Positions 15,491-23,272 of a DNA stretch of 38,996 bases are shown in pieces; within the stretch, counting starts at the first letter, position 1; each line of letters opens with the position of its first letter. The notes beneath the pieces are model-generated. The model ran no database searches and was not told the DNA's origin. It was given only the letters and a program-made list of their open reading frames with translations. Position numbers and translations under genes: made by a program. Source of the stretch: Elusimicrobiota bacterium (lineage in GTDB: Bacteria > Elusimicrobiota > Elusimicrobia > JACQPE01); the NCBI GenBank assembly GCA_016205025.1, contig JACQJO010000034.1, forward strand, positions 1 to 38,996, written 5' to 3'.

Positions 15491-16264
15491 TTAGGGCTTG
15501 TCAGGGTTCCCGTGGTCGGGATTCCCAAGAGGAGCCGGAATGACAAACGTGAACAGCTCCCTGCCTTCGCCGAGGTCTTTCACGAATAAGCGTCCATTAT
15601 TGCCGACAGGTCTGCCGAAGTCGTCCGGCTTGTCTGGACCCTCGTCGTCGGAGGCCGCAGCCACCAGGGTGGGGGCCACGGTGCTGGTCGCGTCGAGGGA
15701 GCTGTAGATCGTCTCAAGCTGCGTATAGTCATGAGCGTTGGGACTGGCGTAAGCTGCATCAAACAGGCCGTTGGCATCGTCCATACAGCTGACCGCAGTC
15801 TGGTGGTCGAGGCCGAGGGTGTGGCCGATCTCTTGGCAGAGAACGTGCCGCTTCGCGTTACCGTTGTTATAAGTCGTCGTATTAAAATAACTATCGTTGA
15901 CCTTGGCCGTAGCCTGAACGATGTGCCCCCCAGATACCCAAATCTGGGCCAGGCCAAGCCAGCCGTTGAAGCCGTATTTGCGATTACAGGCTTGAACCGT
16001 GCCGGATTTGGCCTTACAGGAAGACCCGCCCGAACCGCCCACGCTGCTCGTGTCGAGCACGGATGATACTGACCAATCCGTGGAAACCGGCCCCAGGTAA
16101 CCTTTCCATTCGGCAGTGGACAGGTTGTTGCCAATCTGAAGAGTAAAGGGATTGCTCGTCCGTGCCCAGTGATAGGTACCCCATGAATTTGTGGCGAAAG
16201 CCTTCGCCGTCGCTAGAAAAGCTACTACTGTAAATACTGCCGCCATCTTGTTTAGTCTTTTCAT
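15491..16264 (-). CDS. Secreted matrixin-like metalloprotease homologue with altered zinc motif
   Basis: 257 aa with a signal peptide (positively charged start, hydrophobic 8-20, AFA cleavage site near residue 24). The centre carries CQEIGHTLGLDH (143-154) followed by SCMD (159-162), equivalent to the HExxHxxGxxH zinc motif and Met-turn of metzincin proteases, but Gln144 replaces the first zinc His; Glu145, His148 and His154 are kept, and His140 lies four residues upstream. Four cysteines may form disulfides. The C-terminal VIPAPLGNPDHGNPDKP looks derived from the gtcattcc-type palindromic repeat. RBS ggaggaggag lies just upstream. It is divergent from the exported protein at 16472. Confidence 0.72.
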   Translation of the reverse strand: MKRLNKMAAVFTVVAFLATAKAFATNSWGTYHWARTSNPFTLQIGNNLSTAEWKGYLGPVSTDWSVSSVLDTSSVGGSGGSSCKAKSGTVQACNRKYGFNGWLGLAQIWVSGGHIVQATAKVNDSYFNTTTYNNGNAKRHVLCQEIGHTLGLDHQTAVSCMDDANGLFDAAYASPNAHDYTQLETIYSSLDATSTVAPTLVAAASDDEGPDKPDDFGRPVGNNGRLFVKDLGEGRELFTFVIPAPLGNPDHGNPDKP

Positions 16265-16346
16265 ATCAAAGCTCCTCCTCCATCATTATAATTTAAATTA
16301 GTATGCATAAAATTGGAAAAGTATACTTGAGTCCAAAGGCCTTCTG

Positions 16347-16413
16347 CTTTAGGCCCAATTTGATCTAGGACTAAGTCCCTACGCTTTTTTGCCCTTGGGA
16401 CCCACGACAGAAG
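16347..16413 (+). promoter_or_regulatory. Conserved leader element, copy A
   Basis: Starts ctttaggcccaat and ends with tttgcccttgggacccacga, ahead of the exported protein gene at 16472. A near match with the same two end blocks and similar spacing lies at 25023-25092 upstream of the outer-membrane protein gene. It could be an RNA leader or a shared regulator site. Confidence 0.5.
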
Positions 16414-16471
16414 CCGCCGATCCTTTTATGCTTTTTGCAGGTGGGGAGAAAAAATACCACAGGAGGACAGC

Positions 16472-17053
16472 ATGAAAAAAATCTTACAGTTGCTTGTTAT
16501 CGCGATTTTGGGATTAGGGGGGCAAAAAACCCTTTGGGCTGCTATTGATAGTTCTGAAATCGTCAGCGTACTCGGCGGTTCCGGCGACACTCTAGTTACC
16601 CGTCGGGAACTGGAAAGACTGATCAGCAGAGTAAAAATTCAAGCGGAAAGAAACGGAACGGTGACTGATCTGGGCTCCGAAGGAAAGGTCTATAAACTTG
16701 ATCCGATTGCGGTCCAGATCGCGCCTTTAGATAATCCCAGCGCCGGGAGATTGATTGATGGAAAGGTGGAGCCCGTTCTTCGCATTAGAACACTCCGCGC
16801 TACGCCCCGCCCGCTTTTTTTGCGTGAGCTTAATCTCAACGTTGTCGCGGCCAGCGCCGCGAAACCATTGGAGGAAGGCATTGCGGCCAACATCCTGGCC
16901 CACAGAAACAACAGATATCTTCTTTTCGGGCAGCTGGAAGTTTGGGTGACACGTGGCCTGCGAGAAAAACTCCCCATTGGCTCCAACCATACAAACCTCT
17001 ACCTTAACCTCGTCCGGCGGGTGGTTGCGCAGCTTGCCAAGAGAGTAAAATAG
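16472..17053 (+). CDS. Exported protein of unknown function
   Basis: 193 aa. Residues 1-23 form a signal peptide (MKK, hydrophobic ILQLLVIAILGLGG, cleavage after LWA). The mature part is a mix of strands and helices with no motif I recognise and no cysteines for lipidation. RBS aggagg is 5 bases upstream of the ATG. The gene follows the conserved leader element at 16347-16413 that it shares with the outer-membrane protein gene at 25171, so the two may be co-regulated. Two palindromes follow the stop codon. Confidence 0.6.
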   Translation: MKKILQLLVIAILGLGGQKTLWAAIDSSEIVSVLGGSGDTLVTRRELERLISRVKIQAERNGTVTDLGSEGKVYKLDPIAVQIAPLDNPSAGRLIDGKVEPVLRIRTLRATPRPLFLRELNLNVVAASAAKPLEEGIAANILAHRNNRYLLFGQLEVWVTRGLREKLPIGSNHTNLYLNLVRRVVAQLAKRVK

Positions 17054-17073
17054 CGCCTCGCGTTTTTTGTGGC

Positions 17074-17094
17074 GGATGGTGCCAGGCACCATCC
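17074..17094. repeat. Perfect 21-bp palindrome GGATGGTGCC-A-GGCACCATCC
   Basis: Ten-base arms around a single base, followed by an extra half-copy (ccatggcaccatcc). It lies between convergent genes and could act as a terminator in both directions. Confidence 0.85.
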
Positions 17095-17110
17095 ATGGCA
17101 CCATCCATAG

Positions 17111-17136
17111 CTAATCGGGGGACACGATACTTAATT
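17111..17136. repeat. Half of a GGGGACACGATACTTAATT-type repeat
   Basis: The string ggggacacgatacttaatt has the look of one arm of a larger palindromic repeat, but the partner arm is absent here. Assignment is from memory of the sequence style. Confidence 0.3.
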
Positions 17137-17147
17137 CTTTAGGGTTG

Positions 17148-17166
17148 GATAGCGCCTGGCGCTATC
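17148..17166. repeat. Perfect palindrome GATAGCGCC-T-GGCGCTATC
   Basis: Nine-base arms around one base, four bases upstream (in + coordinates) of the end of the aldehyde dehydrogenase gene. Same family design as 4283-4301 and 17074-17094. Confidence 0.85.
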
Positions 17167-17168
17167 TG

Positions 17169-18710
17169 TTATTTTTTTGGTTTTAAATCGCCGCGCTGGC
17201 TGTAGGGGTACCAGAAGTTTTTCTTTTCCATGACGTAATCGAGGTGCACGTGCTTGGGTTCGCGGAAGGCGTCCAAGCCCTCTTCACCAAGTTCACGGCC
17301 CACGCCGCTATGCCTCATGCCGCCGAAGGGGCCGGCGTCGTTGTCGGTTAAGGGATCGTTGATCCAGAAGGTGCCGGCTTTGATGTTTTCCATGGCGCGC
17401 ATGGCATATTCGAGGTTTTTGGTGTAGATGCTGGCGCCAAGGCCGAACTCCGAATCATTAGCCAATTTGATCGCTTCATTAACATCTTTAACGGCGATTA
17501 AAGCTAGAACCGGGCCGAAGATTTCTTCGGTGGTGGCGATGCCGCCGTGGCGCACGTTGCCAAGAACGGTAGGTTCCAAAAACCAACCTTTAAGACCGTG
17601 AGGAGCAATTCTGCGGCCTCCGGTCAGAATCCGCGCTTTTTCTTTCTCCAGCAGGCGGCTCACCTGATCCTCCACCGTATTCAAAGCGGATTCATTGATC
17701 ATGGGGCCGACGTCGGTCGTGTAATCAGACGGATCGCCAACTTTAAGCGTCCGGACATATTGCACCACCCGGCGCATAAATTCTTCGGCAATCTTGCGCA
17801 CAACATAGATGCGTTTTGAAGAGGTGCAGACTTGCCCCGCGTTCAACAACCGGGCCCAGGCCACACCGGGGACCGCGATATCTAAATCCGCGTCCTCGCA
17901 CACGATAAAAGGATCGATGCCACCCAGTTCCAAATTGATTTTTTTAAGTTGTTGACCCGCAACAGAGGCGATATGGCGGCCCACCTCGGTGGAGCCCGTA
18001 AACGCGATTAAATCCACGCCCGGATGGTTAATCAAGAGCTCTCCCGCGGAAGACCCACTGCCGGTGATGACATTGACCACGCCCGGCGGCAGGGCTTCAT
18101 AAGCTTTGGCCAGGAGCAGGTTGCTTAAAGGGTTCGGGCTGGGTGGTTTGGCCACCACCGTGTTGCCCGCGGCTAAGGCCGGCGCCACTTTCCAGGACAT
18201 GAGCAAAAGGGGAAAGTTAAAGGGAGCGATGGCCGCCACAACGCCATAAGGTTCTTTGATGGTGAAATTGACCTGGTGGTGGGCCACGGGGGGAATGGAG
18301 TTGCCGTGGCTGGCGCGGCCCACCTCGGCGTAATAATCAAAGCAGGCGGCCACCCATTCGATGCAGTCTTTGGCTTCCCATAAAGGCTTGCCGCTTTCCA
18401 AAGAAAGCGTTGTGAATAGCTCATGCTCCATGGCGCGGATGCGCCGGGCGACTTCATGGAGCATGGCCGCCTTTTCCACCCCTGGCGTTTTCCACCAATC
18501 CCTCTGCGCTTTCTTGGCCGCGCCCACGGCGGCGTCAACATCTTCCTTGGTGCAGTTGGGCACGCTTCCCAATAAATCTAAAGTGGCGGGGTTGCGCACC
18601 TCGATTGTTTTGGCCGTGGCGGCGGTTTTCCATTTTCCGCCGATAAAAATTTGAGAAATGGTGTTAAATTTTACGGCGCCATTTTTTTTGGAGGCTGTTT
18701 TTGTGGACAT
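17169..18710 (-). CDS. NAD(P)-dependent aldehyde dehydrogenase
   Basis: 513-aa ALDH superfamily enzyme. The cofactor and catalytic landmarks are visible: PFNFPLLLMSWK (163-174), FTGSTEVG (237-244), catalytic Glu261 in LELGG, and catalytic Cys295 in GQVCTSS. It oxidises an aldehyde to an acid; the group is closest in feel to betaine-aldehyde or succinate-semialdehyde dehydrogenases, but the substrate cannot be fixed. It is divergent from the amine oxidase gene (start codons about 97 bp apart), which produces aldehydes, so the two may form a deamination-then-oxidation pair. Confidence 0.9.
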   Translation of the reverse strand: MSTKTASKKNGAVKFNTISQIFIGGKWKTAATAKTIEVRNPATLDLLGSVPNCTKEDVDAAVGAAKKAQRDWWKTPGVEKAAMLHEVARRIRAMEHELFTTLSLESGKPLWEAKDCIEWVAACFDYYAEVGRASHGNSIPPVAHHQVNFTIKEPYGVVAAIAPFNFPLLLMSWKVAPALAAGNTVVAKPPSPNPLSNLLLAKAYEALPPGVVNVITGSGSSAGELLINHPGVDLIAFTGSTEVGRHIASVAGQQLKKINLELGGIDPFIVCEDADLDIAVPGVAWARLLNAGQVCTSSKRIYVVRKIAEEFMRRVVQYVRTLKVGDPSDYTTDVGPMINESALNTVEDQVSRLLEKEKARILTGGRRIAPHGLKGWFLEPTVLGNVRHGGIATTEEIFGPVLALIAVKDVNEAIKLANDSEFGLGASIYTKNLEYAMRAMENIKAGTFWINDPLTDNDAGPFGGMRHSGVGRELGEEGLDAFREPKHVHLDYVMEKKNFWYPYSQRGDLKPKK

Positions 18711-18807
18711 GGTTTTACTCTCCTTATTTAGCTTGAAGCGGCTCCGCTTCAGTACTCTAACTTGTTACAATGATCTAACTTCATTTAGGAAAAATTCATT
18801 ATCCCAT

Positions 18808-20253
18808 ATGAATAAGAAAAAGCATTGCTTCGTCGCGGCATTTGTTTTCTTTTTTGTTTCGGTATCGCCTGGCGCCGCCGAGGTTCCCAGCCAAACTGAA
18901 GTCGTCATTATCGGCGCGGGTTTAAGCGGGCTTTCGGCGGCTTATCAGCTTAAAAAGGCGGGCGTTGCTTACCGCATCCTGGAGGCTGCGCCGCGTGTGG
19001 GCGGGCGCGTGCGCACGGTGACTTACCAAATTCCGGGTAAACCGGATATCTATGTTGATTCCGGAATGGAAGAGTATTGGGCAAGCAATCCGGCCGTGCG
19101 TTATCTTAAAGAGCTGGGGCTTCCGGTCGATCATGGACCGGCCGCCTCAAGCCTTATTTTGGAAGGTAAACTTTACGCGCTTGCCGACGAAACCAGTTTG
19201 GAATTCCAGAAAAAGATTTTAACGGCGGATGAGTTTAAGGCCCTCGAAAAATTTAAGGCTAAAGTTACGCCTTGGGTGCGCCAGCTTGAAAAAGGAAAGG
19301 CCAGCGCCGAGCTTCTCAAATTCAAGGAAGATTCCTTTGCGGATTTCGTGACCAAGGAAAAACTGCCTTCCAAGGTTGCCGAATGGATTCGCGTTTCCGT
19401 AGAGTGTGAAAGCGGCACCGAATGGGACAATATTTCAGCTTTAGACGGGTTGGCGGAGTTCCATATTTTTTTGGGAGAGGGCGAGGAGTATTACCGGGTT
19501 CAAGGCGGTAACCAAAAATTCACCGACGCCTTAGCTGGCGTCATCGGTTGGGAAAACATCTCGCTTAATAAAAGGGTGACCTCTGTGGTCACGAAAGGAA
19601 CCATTGTGACGGTTCATTATTTAGACGGCCAAACCAATGAAAACGGTTCCGTGGAAGCCTCGCGCGTCATCAGCACTATTCCCTTGTTTCGATTGCCCCA
19701 GCTTCAGTTCGATCCGCCTTTATCCGAAGAAAAATTGGCCGCGATCGAGTCCTTGGGATGGGGCGCTTATTTCAAGGCGCATATTTTTGTCAAACCCGGG
19801 GCTAAAAAGTTTTGGACCGTTAACGGCCAATCCATTCTGCCCGTTTTGTCGGATTCCAAGCTGGGCGTGATCTATGACGGAAATCCACAGGATGAAGAAC
19901 CCAAAATTTTGTCTCTTTTGATTCAAGGAAAATACGCCGAAACCTTCGGCCTCCCCATTTTTCCGGCGGATCGAGCGCGGCAGGAAATTAAGGAAACGTT
20001 TGAGGAGCTTTGGCCCGGGTTTTCCAAAGAAATCGAGAGAATTGAGTTTTACAATTACCATCCCCGGGCGATCGCGGCCTGGCCGCCGGGGCGTTCGCGT
20101 TTCGATCAAAAGTCCGAGGCGATTCGAAAGCCGGAGAACCGCGTTTATCTGGCCGGGGATTTCACCGAAAGCTCTCATTCCGACGGCGCTTTCATTTCGG
20201 CTGAACGCGCGGTCCGCCAAATTTTGGAAGAAAGAAAAAAGACGGAGAGGTAA
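18808..20253 (+). CDS. Exported flavin amine oxidase
   Basis: 481 aa starting at the ATG 18808. A signal peptide (MNKKKHCFVAAF..., cleavage near GAA-EV) leads straight into the FAD-binding VVIIGAGLSGLSAAYQL and the EAAPRVGGR motif. The C-terminal YLAGDFTESSHSDGAF closes the FAD site as in monoamine oxidase family enzymes. It should oxidise an amine or amino acid to imine/aldehyde with hydrogen peroxide release outside the cytoplasm; the substrate is unknown. An upstream in-frame start at 18658 would overlap the divergent ALDH gene and destroy the signal peptide, so it is rejected. The EamA transporter gene follows after 7 bp. Confidence 0.83.
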   Translation: MNKKKHCFVAAFVFFFVSVSPGAAEVPSQTEVVIIGAGLSGLSAAYQLKKAGVAYRILEAAPRVGGRVRTVTYQIPGKPDIYVDSGMEEYWASNPAVRYLKELGLPVDHGPAASSLILEGKLYALADETSLEFQKKILTADEFKALEKFKAKVTPWVRQLEKGKASAELLKFKEDSFADFVTKEKLPSKVAEWIRVSVECESGTEWDNISALDGLAEFHIFLGEGEEYYRVQGGNQKFTDALAGVIGWENISLNKRVTSVVTKGTIVTVHYLDGQTNENGSVEASRVISTIPLFRLPQLQFDPPLSEEKLAAIESLGWGAYFKAHIFVKPGAKKFWTVNGQSILPVLSDSKLGVIYDGNPQDEEPKILSLLIQGKYAETFGLPIFPADRARQEIKETFEELWPGFSKEIERIEFYNYHPRAIAAWPPGRSRFDQKSEAIRKPENRVYLAGDFTESSHSDGAFISAERAVRQILEERKKTER

Positions 20254-20260
20254 ATCCACC

Positions 20261-21139
20261 ATGAATCTTTTAGCCTGGCTGGCGCCCACCCTGATGACGC
20301 TGTTTCTTTATGGCATCGGCCAGGGCTTGGTTAAAAAGAATATCGGAGACGTCCCGCCGGCGCGCTTCTGCCTTTATTATGTGGTGGCCAAAGCGATCGT
20401 TAATCTCGGTTTTTTTTTCACGCAGGATCACCCGCCGCTATTGGCGCCGGATGCCAGGGAATTTATGCTTTGGGGGCTTTTAGCGTATAGCTTAGAGGGT
20501 TTGGGCTGGATTCTTTATTTTGAATCCATCGTGGCCGGTCCCATCACGATCGTCGGCACGCTCTCGGCCGCTTATTCCGCGCCCACGGTTCTTTTTGGAT
20601 TTGTGTTTTTGGGCGAGGTTCTGCGGTCGTTTCAGTATCTGGGCGTGGCTTTGGTTATTTTGGGCTGCGTGGGCCTTTCTTATTCGCCTGCCGACGCAAC
20701 CAATCAAGTTAAAGGCAAGCGTTGGATTCCTTTGGCGGTGGGCGCGCTCTTGGTGTGGGGCTTGTCGCAGACAGCTTCCAAATACGCTTACGGCCTGGCC
20801 GGCGCCAGCGAAGTCAACATGGCTTTTTTCGGCACGATCGGCGGATTTTTAACCCTGGGGCTTTATGGATTCTTGCGCGATAAAGGCGGGGATCACACGC
20901 TGGCCAATTGGGGCAGGAGCTTTTTGCCCATGGCCATGATGGCGGGGGGAGATTTGGGCGTCATCATCGCCAACCGCTACGGCCCCATTTCTTTGATCAC
21001 TCCCATCAGCAGCGCCTATCCGGTGGTGACGATTATTTTTGCTTCTTATGTCCTGCGCGAGAAAATTACTAAACTTCAGTATGCCGCGATCGCGCTGGTC
21101 ATGATCGGCATGTTTCTGGCCCCACGGACGGGCGGGTAA
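20261..21139 (+). CDS. EamA/DMT-family transporter
   Basis: 292 aa, ten predicted transmembrane helices in two five-helix halves, each an EamA domain; the second half ends with the typical PISSAYPVVTIIFASYVLREK...QYAAIALVMIG pattern. Members move small metabolites such as amino acids or nucleotide sugars. I chose the ATG at 20261 with RBS ggagagg (20244-20250), placed over the end of the amine oxidase gene. The tight spacing suggests transport of the amine oxidase substrate or product, which is inference. Confidence 0.82.
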   Translation: MNLLAWLAPTLMTLFLYGIGQGLVKKNIGDVPPARFCLYYVVAKAIVNLGFFFTQDHPPLLAPDAREFMLWGLLAYSLEGLGWILYFESIVAGPITIVGTLSAAYSAPTVLFGFVFLGEVLRSFQYLGVALVILGCVGLSYSPADATNQVKGKRWIPLAVGALLVWGLSQTASKYAYGLAGASEVNMAFFGTIGGFLTLGLYGFLRDKGGDHTLANWGRSFLPMAMMAGGDLGVIIANRYGPISLITPISSAYPVVTIIFASYVLREKITKLQYAAIALVMIGMFLAPRTGG

Positions 21140-21214
21140 GCCCCGCGCAATTTATTAACCGGCCTGGAAATGTGATATTATGGGTGATATCATTAAAAGG
21201 CATCAGTCGTTGCG

Positions 21215-21466
21215 GTGAATACTTCTAAACTTTATGAAAAGATTAAAAATAATCCTCAAAACGTGCGGTTTAGAGACCTTTGCAGGATTGTCGAAGCCTT
21301 CGGTTTTCGATATCGGGGAGGCAGGGGAAGTCATCGGGTGTACGCAAAAGAAGGGGTCGTCGAGATATTGAATTTCCAAGAGGTCAAAAGGATGGCCAAA
21401 CCCTATCAGGTGCGGCAATTTTTAAAGATTATTGAGGTTTACAAGCTGGGGATCGGGGAGGATTAG
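21215..21466 (+). CDS. hicA: HicA-like mRNA interferase toxin
   Basis: 83 aa with the double-stranded-RNA-binding-like HicA fold; the catalytic His is in GGRGSHRVYAK (about 36-46). HicA toxins cleave mRNA. The start is a GTG at 21215, with a weak RBS; no better start is visible. It is two bases ahead of hicB. The N-terminal half has a longer helix than short HicA proteins (KNNPQNVRFRDLCRIVEAFGF), as in members that are named YcfA-type. Confidence 0.78.
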   Translation: MNTSKLYEKIKNNPQNVRFRDLCRIVEAFGFRYRGGRGSHRVYAKEGVVEILNFQEVKRMAKPYQVRQFLKIIEVYKLGIGED

Positions 21467-21467
21467 G

Positions 21468-21833
21468 ATGGGAGAATTTTCTTACGGAATTCGAATCTTT
21501 TTTAGCGAAGAAGATGGGGGCTATATCGCCACGATCCCCGAACTTCCCGGCTGCTCGGCTTTTGGCGAAACACCGGAGAAGGCTGTTAAAGAAGTCAGAA
21601 TAGCCGCATCGTTATGGCTTCAGGCGGCCAAAAAAGAAAAACGCCCTATCCCCGAGCCTATATTAAAAAAGAAGTTTCCCGGAAAATTTGTTTTGCGGAT
21701 GCCGCCCAACCTTCAGGCCATGCTTTTCTTGAGAGCCAAAGAGGAAGGCCTTTCGCTTAATCAATACATCCTTTACCACCTTGCCCAAGCTCAAAAAACA
21801 CAAAGCGCTCAACAGGGGAAACGCTACTTATGA
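21468..21833 (+). CDS. hicB: HicB-like antitoxin with C-terminal DNA-binding segment
   Basis: 121 aa. The N-terminal HicB fold is clear: GGYIATIPELPGCSAFGETPEKAVKE (about 17-42). The C-terminal part (RMPPNLQAMLFLRAKEEGLSLNQYILYHLAQA) looks like a ribbon-helix-helix DNA-binding domain that autoregulates hicAB. I chose the ATG at 21468 behind ggggaggatt, just after the hicA stop. Its TGA overlaps the ATG of the aldehyde dehydrogenase (21830-21833), an unusual fusion of a toxin-antitoxin operon with a metabolic gene. Confidence 0.82.
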   Translation: MGEFSYGIRIFFSEEDGGYIATIPELPGCSAFGETPEKAVKEVRIAASLWLQAAKKEKRPIPEPILKKKFPGKFVLRMPPNLQAMLFLRAKEEGLSLNQYILYHLAQAQKTQSAQQGKRYL

Positions 21834-23239
21834 TCACCAAAACTAAAGCTCAATCCAAATCGGTAGGGCAGATCGAAGTTCGCGATAAATACACCGGCGA
21901 GGTTATCGGCCGGGTGGCGCAGGCGTCGCCGGAGGATGTGCGCGCGGCGATCGGTCAGGCCGAAAAAACTTTTAAAGATTACGGTCAATGGCCGGCGCAC
22001 CGGCGCGCCGCGGTTTTAGAGAAAGCATCCGGTCTTTTGGCTAAAAATAAAGAGGAAATCGCCGGCATCATCGCACGCGAGGCGGGCAAGGCCTGGAAGT
22101 ATGCCGCGATCGAGGTGGACCGGGCGGTTGAGACGTTTAAGTTTGCGGCCGAGGAAGCCAAAAGAATTCACGGAGAGACCGTGCCCCTGGACGCTTCCGG
22201 CGCGGGCGAAGGCCGGTTGGGTTTTTATATCCGAACGCCGATCGGCGTTATCGCCGCGATCTCGCCTTTTAATTTTCCGTTGAACTTGGTGGCGCACAAA
22301 GTGGCGCCGGCCCTGGCCGTGGGCAACACCGTGGTTTTAAAACCGGCGACAACAACGCCCCTCACCGCCTTAAAACTAAAAGAAATTCTGCAAGAGGCCG
22401 GTCTTCCCGAAGGAGCCCTGATCGTTTTGGTGGGCAGTGGTTCAACAGTGGGCAACGCCATGGTGGAAGACCCCCGGCCGGCCATGGTGACCTTCACCGG
22501 AAGCCCGTCGGTGGGCGAAGCGATCACCAAAAGAGCGGGTTTAAAGAAACTTATCATGGAACTCGGCAATAACGGCGGCACGATCGTGGAACCGGACGCC
22601 GACTGGAGGGCGACGGCGTCCCGGTGCGTCATGAGCGCATTTGCCAACTCGGGCCAAGTTTGCCTTTCGCTCCAGCGGCTCTACGTTCATCAAGAAATTT
22701 TTAAGCCGTTTACCGATGCTTTTATTGAGGCCACAAAAAAATTAAAGGTGGGCAACCCGGTCCAAAAAGATTGCGACGTGGGTCCCATGATTACGGAGGA
22801 GGAGGCCCTCCGCGCCGAGTCTTGGATTAAAGAAGCGGTGAGCCAGGGAGCCAAGATTTTGACCGGCGGAAAAAGAAAGGGCGCGGTGCTGGAACCCACC
22901 GTTTTAATTGGTGTTACCGAGAAGATGAAGGTGATGTGCCAAGAGGTGTTCGCTCCCGTTGTTTCGATCGTGCCCTATTCGGATTTTGATCAGGCCTTGA
23001 AATGGCTGGGCACATCGGACTACGGTCTTCAAGCCGGCGTTTTTACCTCCAATATCTCCAAGGCTTTAAAAGCGATCCAGCGCCTTAATGTCGGCGGCGT
23101 CATGATCAATGACACCTCCATTTTCCGCGTGGATCACATGCCTTACGGCGGCAACAAACTCTCCGGTTTAGGCCGCGAGGGCGTGCGCTACGCCGTCGAA
23201 GAGATGACCAATATCAGAATGGTCGTCATCAAGCCCTGA
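21830..23239 (+). CDS. Aldehyde dehydrogenase coupled to hicAB
   Basis: 469-aa ALDH. Motifs: SPFNFPLNLVAHK (145-157), FTGSPSVGE (222-230), catalytic Glu244 in MELGNNGG and catalytic Cys278 in SGQVCLSLQR. The GQVCLSLQR and the overall short N-terminus resemble lactaldehyde or phosphonoacetaldehyde dehydrogenases more than the ALDH at 17169. The substrate is not determinable. It starts inside the hicB stop codon (ATGA), so its expression should follow HicB autoregulation. It ends convergently, 33 bp from the GHKL gene. Confidence 0.88.
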   Translation: MITKTKAQSKSVGQIEVRDKYTGEVIGRVAQASPEDVRAAIGQAEKTFKDYGQWPAHRRAAVLEKASGLLAKNKEEIAGIIAREAGKAWKYAAIEVDRAVETFKFAAEEAKRIHGETVPLDASGAGEGRLGFYIRTPIGVIAAISPFNFPLNLVAHKVAPALAVGNTVVLKPATTTPLTALKLKEILQEAGLPEGALIVLVGSGSTVGNAMVEDPRPAMVTFTGSPSVGEAITKRAGLKKLIMELGNNGGTIVEPDADWRATASRCVMSAFANSGQVCLSLQRLYVHQEIFKPFTDAFIEATKKLKVGNPVQKDCDVGPMITEEEALRAESWIKEAVSQGAKILTGGKRKGAVLEPTVLIGVTEKMKVMCQEVFAPVVSIVPYSDFDQALKWLGTSDYGLQAGVFTSNISKALKAIQRLNVGGVMINDTSIFRVDHMPYGGNKLSGLGREGVRYAVEEMTNIRMVVIKP

Positions 23240-23272
23240 CCTTGAAGTCTTTAAGATTGTTTCCGGTGGTTT

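Noticed and set aside
18658..18807. Upstream start of the amine oxidase
   Set aside because: It runs antisense over the start of the aldehyde dehydrogenase and would bury the signal peptide.
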